Assembly (NCBI GenBank): GCA_010672925.1 | Contig: JAAHFP010000017.1 | Location: forward strand, 62,001-126,000 | Reading direction: 5' to 3' | DNA from: Symploca sp. SIO1C2 | Lineage (GTDB): Bacteria; Cyanobacteriota; Cyanobacteriia; Cyanobacteriales; Coleofasciculaceae | Length of the DNA: 64,000 nt | Shown: piece by piece, positions 58,546 to 64,000 of the stretch | Layout of the letters: each line of letters starts with the position of its first letter | Numbering within the stretch: position 1 is the stretch's first letter | The notes under the pieces: model-generated | Databases searched by the model: none | What the model saw: the letters and a program-made list of their open reading frames with translations, nothing else | What the model was told of the DNA's origin: nothing | Made by a program: the position numbers and the translations under genes

Positions 58546-61500
58546 ATGAGCCTAAAACCTGAACAAGAAGAACAACAACCACTGTCACCCTTACAAAGAG
58601 CGCTTCTAGCTCTTAAAGATGCACGCTCCAAACTAGAAAAACACGAATCTCAAAGCAAGGAACCAATTGCTATTATCGGTATGAGTTGTCGTTTTCCTGG
58701 TGGAGCAAATTCTCCTGAAGCCTTCTGGCAATTACTCAATGATGGAGTAGATGCGATTTCTCAGGTTCCCTCTAGCCGATGGAACATTAATAACTACTAT
58801 GACTCAGACCCAAACGTTCCAGGCAAAATTTATACCTGCGACGGTGGTTTTATTTCACAAGTAGATTGCTTTGATGCACCATTTTTCGGTATTTCTCCCC
58901 GAGAAACTCAAAGCTTAGATCCCCAACAACGCTTGTTACTCGAAGCTAGTTGGGAAGCCCTCGAAAGGGCTAACATACTCCCAGATAAATTATTTAACAG
59001 TCTTAGTGGAGTATTTATTGGTATCTGTGATAGCGATTACTCAAAGAAGCTGGCAATCTCAGAGATTCCACAGGCTTATTGGGGTACTGGTAATGCTCGC
59101 AGTGCAGCTGCAGGACGTTTATCCTACATATTAGGGTTGACAGGTCCTAGTATGGCAGTAGACACTGCCTGTTCTTCATCCTTGGTGTCGGTGCATCTAG
59201 CTTGTCAGAGTTTACGACAACGAGAATGTAATCTGGCTTTAGCTGGTGGTGTGAATCTACTTCTGTCTCCTGAATTAAGTATTATATTCTCTCAAGCCAA
59301 GATGTTATCTCCTGATGGTCGGTGCAAGACTTTTGATGCTTCGGCAAACGGTTATGTGCGTGGAGAAGGATGCGGAATAATTATTTTGAAGCGACTCTCC
59401 GATGCACTAGCCAATGGAGATAATATTCTAGCAGTAATTCGCGGCACGGCAGTCAATCAAGACGGACCAAGTGGTGGTTTGACAGTACCTAATGGACCTT
59501 CTCAAGTAGCTGTTATCCGCAAAGCTTTGGAAAATGGAGGAGTAGATTCGGCAGATGTCAGTTATATTGAAGCTCATGGTACAGGAACTTCCTTGGGAGA
59601 CCCCATTGAAGTCGGAGCGCTAGGAACGGTATTTGGCAAAACCCACTCTGTTGAACAACCTTTAGTTATTGGTTCAGCTAAGACTAACATTGGTCATACC
59701 GAAGGAGCAGCAGGAATAGCAGGTTTGATGAAATTAGTTCTACAACTGCAACATCAAAAAATAGCACCATCACTGCATTTTAACCATCCTAATCCTTATA
59801 TTAATTGGTCTCAATTACCAGTCAAAGTCTCAACTCAGCTCACCCCTTGGCAAACCAACGGTAAAACTCGCATCGCTGGAGTGAGCTCCTTCGGCTTTAG
59901 TGGTACCAATGCTCATGTAATTTTAGAGGAAGCACCAGTATCACTCAAAACTCAAAACACAGAAGATGATATAGAACGTTCATTTCATCTACTAACACTG
60001 TCAGCTAAAACTCAAACATCTCTTGATGATTTAGTTACTAGCTATCACAACTATCTCCTAACTTATCCCGAATTAGAGGTAGCCGATATTTGCTACACCG
60101 CTAATACAGGACGTACCCACTTCAACCACAGACTAGCAGTTGTCGCCTCTAAGCAACAAGAATTGGTTGATAAACTCAGACAGCACCAACAGGAAGCAGA
60201 AGTAGTAGGAATCTACTCAGGAGAACTGCCAAATAACACCACAGTGCCCAAAATTGCTTTCCTGTTCACAGGTCAAGGTTCCCAATATGTGAACATGGGA
60301 AGGCAATTGTATGAACAAGCACCAACTTTTCGTGAAGCGATTAACCAATGCGAGGAAATTCTCAGTAGTCTAGAAACATTTAAGGAAAAATCATTACTAG
60401 AAATTCTCTATCCAGCAGACGACTTATCAAGTTCATTTCTACTAGACCAAACCGCTTACACTCAACCTGCTCTATTTGCCATCGAATATGCCCTATTCAA
60501 ACTCTGGCAATCCTGGGGCATTAAACCAGATATAGTCATGGGTCATAGCGTTGGAGAATATGTAGCAGCAACCATAGCAGGAGTACTGAGTTTAGAAGAT
60601 GGTTTGAAACTAATTGCCGCTAGGGGTTCTTTGATGCAGAAATTACCGCCTGGTGGAGAGATGGTTTCAGTTATGGCTTCAGAGTCGAAAGTCCGAGAGA
60701 CATTGAAGGCGATGTCCCGGTCAGAAAAAGTAGCCATTGCCGCCATCAATGGACCCCAAAGCATAGTCATTTCCGGGGAAGCTGAAGCCATTAGAGAGAT
60801 CGCAACTAACCTCGAATCCCTTGGCATCAAAAGCAAACAACTACAAGTATCCCATGCTTTCCATTCACCGTTGATGGAACCAATGTTGGCCAAGTTTGAA
60901 GCCGTAGCAAGTCAACTTACCTACCATCAACCCAGGATTCCTATCATATCCAACGTCACAGGCACAAAAGTAGATCAGAGTATGGCTTCTGCCCAATATT
61001 GGGTTAATCATGTGCGTCAACCAGTAAAATTTGCCCGAAGTATGGCCGTCTTACACCAACAAGGCTATGAAACTTTCCTAGAAATCGGCTCTAAACCAAT
61101 ATTATTAGGTATGGGCAAGCAATGTCTACCACCAGAAATTGGTGTCTGGTTGCCATCGTTGCGCCCAGGAGTAGATCAATGGCAACAGCTTCTCTCAAGT
61201 TTAGGACAGTTATATGTACGGGGAGCCAAAGTAGATTGGTTAAAATTTGACCAAAATTATAACCGTGAGAAAGTAGTATTGCCAACTTACCCGTTCCAAC
61301 GAGAACGGTATTGGGTGGAAACTGGTACAAATCAACAACAAGTTGTAGGCTCTGGAGAGCTAAACCCCCAAAGTACACCTGAAGATGCTAATACTACTAT
61401 CGTTAAATTACTCAGCCAAGGAAATACTAAAGAGTTAGTAGAGAAACTTGAAAAAACTAGTGATTTGCCACCGGAACAGTTAAAACTATTACCGGATTTA

Positions 61501-64000
61501 TTAGCATCTTTATCTCAACAACATCAACAAGAATTAGCCAGGTTAACTACCCAAAATTGGTTCTATAAAGTCCAGTGGAAATCTCAAACTATACAACCTA
61601 AACGAAACAAATCAGATAATCAACTCTGTCATTGGTTGATTTTGGCAGATTCAAAAGAATTGGGCAAATCTCTAGCAACTCATTTGCAACAACTGGGAAA
61701 TGAATGCAGTGTAGTTTATAAAGGCGATAATTATCAAAATCCTGAACCAGGAAGTTATCACATTAATCCATCTCATCCCCAGGAGTTTGAACAAGTCTAT
61801 CAATCGATAATTCAAACCGGTAAGTTACCTTTACAAAAGATAATTCATCTGTGGAGTTTAGATGCTGCTTCTGAACAAGATTTAACCACTGCTACCTTAG
61901 AACAAGCCCAACTATGGGGATGTGGCAGCGTACTGCACTTATTACAGACTTTAGTCAAAAACCCCAACTCAACCCCACCCAAACTCTGGCTACTTACTAG
62001 AGGCACTCAACCTGTATTGTCACCAACAGAAAAACTAACGGTAGCAACATCACCATTGTGGGGTTTGGGTAGAACGATCGCTTCTGAACATCCGCAGCTT
62101 TGGGGAGGTTTGATAGATCTCGAGCCACAGGGTTCGGAAGATGAGGTGGAAATACTATTACAACAGATACTAGATAGTCACAAAGAAGACCATCTGGCGG
62201 TGCGCGATCAGCTTCGCTGTGCTGAAGGCAATCGCAACACATACGTTGCTCGTTTAGTCAAGCACATTCCTCAAGAATCTCAACCCTTCTCATTACATTC
62301 CGATGCCACATACTTAATTACTGGAGGATTAGGAGCACTAGGTTTAAAGACAGCAGAGTGGATGGCAGAAAAAGGAGCCAGAAATTTAGTTTTAATCAGT
62401 CGTCGTCAACCCTCTGAGCAAACACAACCAAGGATTCAAGGCTTAGAAAAACTAGGCGTTCAGGTAAAAGTTTTGTCGGCAGACATATCAATTGAATCTG
62501 ATGTCGCCAATATCCTAGAGCAAATTCAAACATCCCTACCCCCATTGCTCGGCGTAATTCATGCAGCAGGCGTTTTGGATGATGGTGTACTGCAACAAAT
62601 GAGTTGGGAGCGCTTTACGAAAGTGATGGCCCCCAAAGTCAACGGGACTTGGAATTTACATAAATTAACCCAGCATTTATCCTTAGATTTCTTTGTTTGC
62701 TTCTCATCTATGAGTTCCTTATTCGGCTCTCCTGGTCAAGGAAATTATGCGGCTGCCAATGCTTTTATGGATACTTTAGTTCATTATCGTAGGGAGATGG
62801 GATTACCTGGATTAAGCCTTAATTGGGGAGCATGGTCTGGAAGTGGGATGGCGACTAGTCTCGCCAGTCAGCATCAAAATCGGCTGAAAACAGTAGGGAT
62901 AAGTTCAATTTCTCCAGAGCAAGGAATACAAGTATTAGAGCAACTTCTAAACAATCAATCTACAACACAGGTGGGAGTGCTACCTGTAGATTGGTCGGTG
63001 TTGGCAAAACAACTTGCTGTAGCAAATCCAGGTTCGTTACTATTAGAACTATTGCAGCAAGAGACAATTTTAGAAAAAACAGAGGAACAGATTTTAGAGA
63101 AGTTACAAGCTGCACCAATAAATGAACACCAAGGTATTTTCAGAACTTATGTTCAATCTTTAGTCGCAAAAACCCTCGGAATTAGTTCATCAAAAATTTC
63201 CACCGATGCCAATTTTGTAGAAATGGGTATGGATTCCCTAATGGGAATGGAAATTATAAATAAACTTAGTAGCGACCTGAATTTTATCATCTATCCCAGA
63301 GAATTTTACGAACGACCAACAATCAACTCCCTGACTCAATATTTGATTGCTGAGTTAAATAATGATAATGTTAAGGCTCAAGCATCCCCAACAAGCTCAG
63401 AAATCTTTGCAAATAAAAGTTCACTTAGTGGCAAGTCTGCACGCCCAGCCTCTGTTTCTTCACGTCTTCCTGGCATTATTTTTATCCTTTCGAGTCCTCG
63501 CTCCGGTTCAACTTTACTCAGAGTAATGCTAGCGGGTCATTCTGCCCTATTTTCACCACCGGAGTTGCATCTGTTACCCTTTGACACCATGAAGGAGCGA
63601 CAGGAACAACTCAATCTTTCTTACTTGGGTGAAGGGCTACAGAAAACTTTCATGGAAGTAAAAAACCTGGATGCAACAGCTAGTCAGGCTTTCATTAAAG
63701 ATCTCGAGTCACAGAACTTATCGATTCAGCAGGTATATGGGATGCTCCAAGAGAACATAGCACCTCGTCTGCTGGTAGACAAGTCTCCTAGTTATGCTAT
63801 GGAGTCAACAATTCTAGAACGAGGGGAAGCACTTTTTGCCAACTCTAAATATATTTACCTGGTTCGCCATCCCTACTCAGTCATAGAATCATTCGTGCGG
63901 ATGCGGATGCAAAAACTTGTCGGGTTAGGTGAGGAAAATCCTTACCGGTTAGCTGAGCAGGTATGGGCTAAGAGTAACCAGAACATTCTTGATTTCTTGA
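58546..64000 (+). CDS. Terminal PKS: KS-AT-KR-ACP-sulfotransferase (CurM-like), cut by window end
   Basis: The frame is open from ATG 58,546 to the right edge (1818 codons so far). N-terminal docking helices (about 14-37) precede KS (Cys209 in DTACSSSL), AT (Ser668; HAFH, malonyl), a helical dimerisation-type element, KR (from about 1253; LDD, Tyr1401, B-type) and ACP (Ser1564 in MGMDSLMGMEI). A sulfotransferase domain starts at about 1644: SSPRSGSTLLRVMLAGH is the PAPS 5'-phosphosulfate loop and YIYLVRHPYSVIESFVRMR holds the 3'-phosphate motif. In CurM this domain sulfates the beta-hydroxyl and a following thioesterase hydrolyses and decarboxylates to a terminal alkene. The thioesterase is expected just outside. 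The KR-side linker has a small HIP-like insertion at 62,203-62,238. Confidence 0.9.
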   Translation, partial: MSLKPEQEEQQPLSPLQRALLALKDARSKLEKHESQSKEPIAIIGMSCRFPGGANSPEAFWQLLNDGVDAISQVPSSRWNINNYYDSDPNVPGKIYTCDGGFISQVDCFDAPFFGISPRETQSLDPQQRLLLEASWEALERANILPDKLFNSLSGVFIGICDSDYSKKLAISEIPQAYWGTGNARSAAAGRLSYILGLTGPSMAVDTACSSSLVSVHLACQSLRQRECNLALAGGVNLLLSPELSIIFSQAKMLSPDGRCKTFDASANGYVRGEGCGIIILKRLSDALANGDNILAVIRGTAVNQDGPSGGLTVPNGPSQVAVIRKALENGGVDSADVSYIEAHGTGTSLGDPIEVGALGTVFGKTHSVEQPLVIGSAKTNIGHTEGAAGIAGLMKLVLQLQHQKIAPSLHFNHPNPYINWSQLPVKVSTQLTPWQTNGKTRIAGVSSFGFSGTNAHVILEEAPVSLKTQNTEDDIERSFHLLTLSAKTQTSLDDLVTSYHNYLLTYPELEVADICYTANTGRTHFNHRLAVVASKQQELVDKLRQHQQEAEVVGIYSGELPNNTTVPKIAFLFTGQGSQYVNMGRQLYEQAPTFREAINQCEEILSSLETFKEKSLLEILYPADDLSSSFLLDQTAYTQPALFAIEYALFKLWQSWGIKPDIVMGHSVGEYVAATIAGVLSLEDGLKLIAARGSLMQKLPPGGEMVSVMASESKVRETLKAMSRSEKVAIAAINGPQSIVISGEAEAIREIATNLESLGIKSKQLQVSHAFHSPLMEPMLAKFEAVASQLTYHQPRIPIISNVTGTKVDQSMASAQYWVNHVRQPVKFARSMAVLHQQGYETFLEIGSKPILLGMGKQCLPPEIGVWLPSLRPGVDQWQQLLSSLGQLYVRGAKVDWLKFDQNYNREKVVLPTYPFQRERYWVETGTNQQQVVGSGELNPQSTPEDANTTIVKLLSQGNTKELVEKLEKTSDLPPEQLKLLPDLLASLSQQHQQELARLTTQNWFYKVQWKSQTIQPKRNKSDNQLCHWLILADSKELGKSLATHLQQLGNECSVVYKGDNYQNPEPGSYHINPSHPQEFEQVYQSIIQTGKLPLQKIIHLWSLDAASEQDLTTATLEQAQLWGCGSVLHLLQTLVKNPNSTPPKLWLLTRGTQPVLSPTEKLTVATSPLWGLGRTIASEHPQLWGGLIDLEPQGSEDEVEILLQQILDSHKEDHLAVRDQLRCAEGNRNTYVARLVKHIPQESQPFSLHSDATYLITGGLGALGLKTAEWMAEKGARNLVLISRRQPSEQTQPRIQGLEKLGVQVKVLSADISIESDVANILEQIQTSLPPLLGVIHAAGVLDDGVLQQMSWERFTKVMAPKVNGTWNLHKLTQHLSLDFFVCFSSMSSLFGSPGQGNYAAANAFMDTLVHYRREMGLPGLSLNWGAWSGSGMATSLASQHQNRLKTVGISSISPEQGIQVLEQLLNNQSTTQVGVLPVDWSVLAKQLAVANPGSLLLELLQQETILEKTEEQILEKLQAAPINEHQGIFRTYVQSLVAKTLGISSSKISTDANFVEMGMDSLMGMEIINKLSSDLNFIIYPREFYERPTINSLTQYLIAELNNDNVKAQASPTSSEIFANKSSLSGKSARPASVSSRLPGIIFILSSPRSGSTLLRVMLAGHSALFSPPELHLLPFDTMKERQEQLNLSYLGEGLQKTFMEVKNLDATASQAFIKDLESQNLSIQQVYGMLQENIAPRLLVDKSPSYAMESTILERGEALFANSKYIYLVRHPYSVIESFVRMRMQKLVGLGEENPYRLAEQVWAKSNQNILDFL
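62203..62238. repeat. HIP-like palindromic insertion inside the terminal synthase
   Basis: The stretch beginning GCGCGATCAGCTTCGCTG and ending in GGCAATCGC adds about 12 residues (DQLRCAEGNRNT) just before the conserved YVARL that ends the structural KR half. The corresponding place in the upstream synthase has only RGAKIYVARL. The sequence style is that of GCGATC-type intergenic repeats of cyanobacteria. Confidence 0.55.

Noticed and set aside
1-64000. tRNA and rRNA genes
   Set aside because: I looked for cloverleaf-like T-arm motifs and rRNA signatures while reading and found none I could support.

Overview
The window looks like the chromosome of a filamentous, probably marine, secondary-metabolite-rich cyanobacterium of the Moorena/Okeania/Lyngbya type. 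I base this on frequent HIP1 octamers (GCGATCGC), many families of 7-bp tandem repeats, cyanobacterial-type housekeeping genes (ThyX, a CrtISO-like flavoprotein, RF3), and a polyketide synthase (PKS) line whose parts match the curacin/jamaicamide style of assembly. No strain or compound name can be read from the sequence.

Layout. Positions 1-12,240 hold ordinary and accessory genes: a cut-off Panacea/SocA-type protein, an alternative spermidine pathway pair (carboxynorspermidine dehydrogenase and decarboxylase), a nucleotidyltransferase-fold protein, an agmatinase-family ureohydrolase, a TerB-like protein, thyX, a proline/asparagine/glutamine-rich membrane protein, a CrtISO-like oxidoreductase, a DUF4870 protein and prfC. 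The spacers carry heptameric repeats, a 68-bp inverted-repeat unit and two longer elements that share termini. Next come a broken flavoprotein-like gene (12,239-12,591) and a roughly 500-bp AT-rich leader with a CRP-like palindrome.

From 13,111 to beyond the right edge, every gene is on the plus strand and forms one hybrid PKS/NRPS line. Its order is: (1) GNAT-ACP-KS-AT-halogenase-ACP-ACP-ACP; (2) a free ACP, a decarboxylative Ser-type KS, an HMG-CoA-synthase-like enzyme and ECH1, which make up a beta-branching (HCS) cassette; (3) ECH2-ER-KS-AT-DH-KR-ACP; (4) KS-AT-KR-ACP-KS-AT-DH-ER-KR-ACP; (5) an NRPS C-A-(N-methyltransferase)-PCP whose adenylation pocket reads as glycine, hence sarcosine; (6) KS-AT-KR-ACP-KS-AT-DH-ER-KR-ACP; (7) KS-AT-KR-ACP-sulfotransferase, cut by the window end, where a decarboxylating thioesterase is expected.

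How the genes should work together (inference): an acetyl starter is extended to acetoacetyl-ACP, beta-branched by the HCS cassette, chlorinated, dehydrated and decarboxylated to a chloro-C5 unit (vinyl chloride or cyclopropane, depending on ECH2/ER). Three malonyl extensions give one alkene, one hydroxyl and one saturated unit. N-methylglycine is inserted. Three more malonyl extensions follow, and sulfation with decarboxylation leaves a terminal alkene. All seven AT domains carry the malonyl-type HAFH motif. I do not recognise a published metabolite with exactly this combination. Notable details are heptameric DNA repeats inserted in frame in KS-AT linkers of two synthases, one A-type KR among B-type ones, one atypical DH, and signs of sequence homogenisation between modules.
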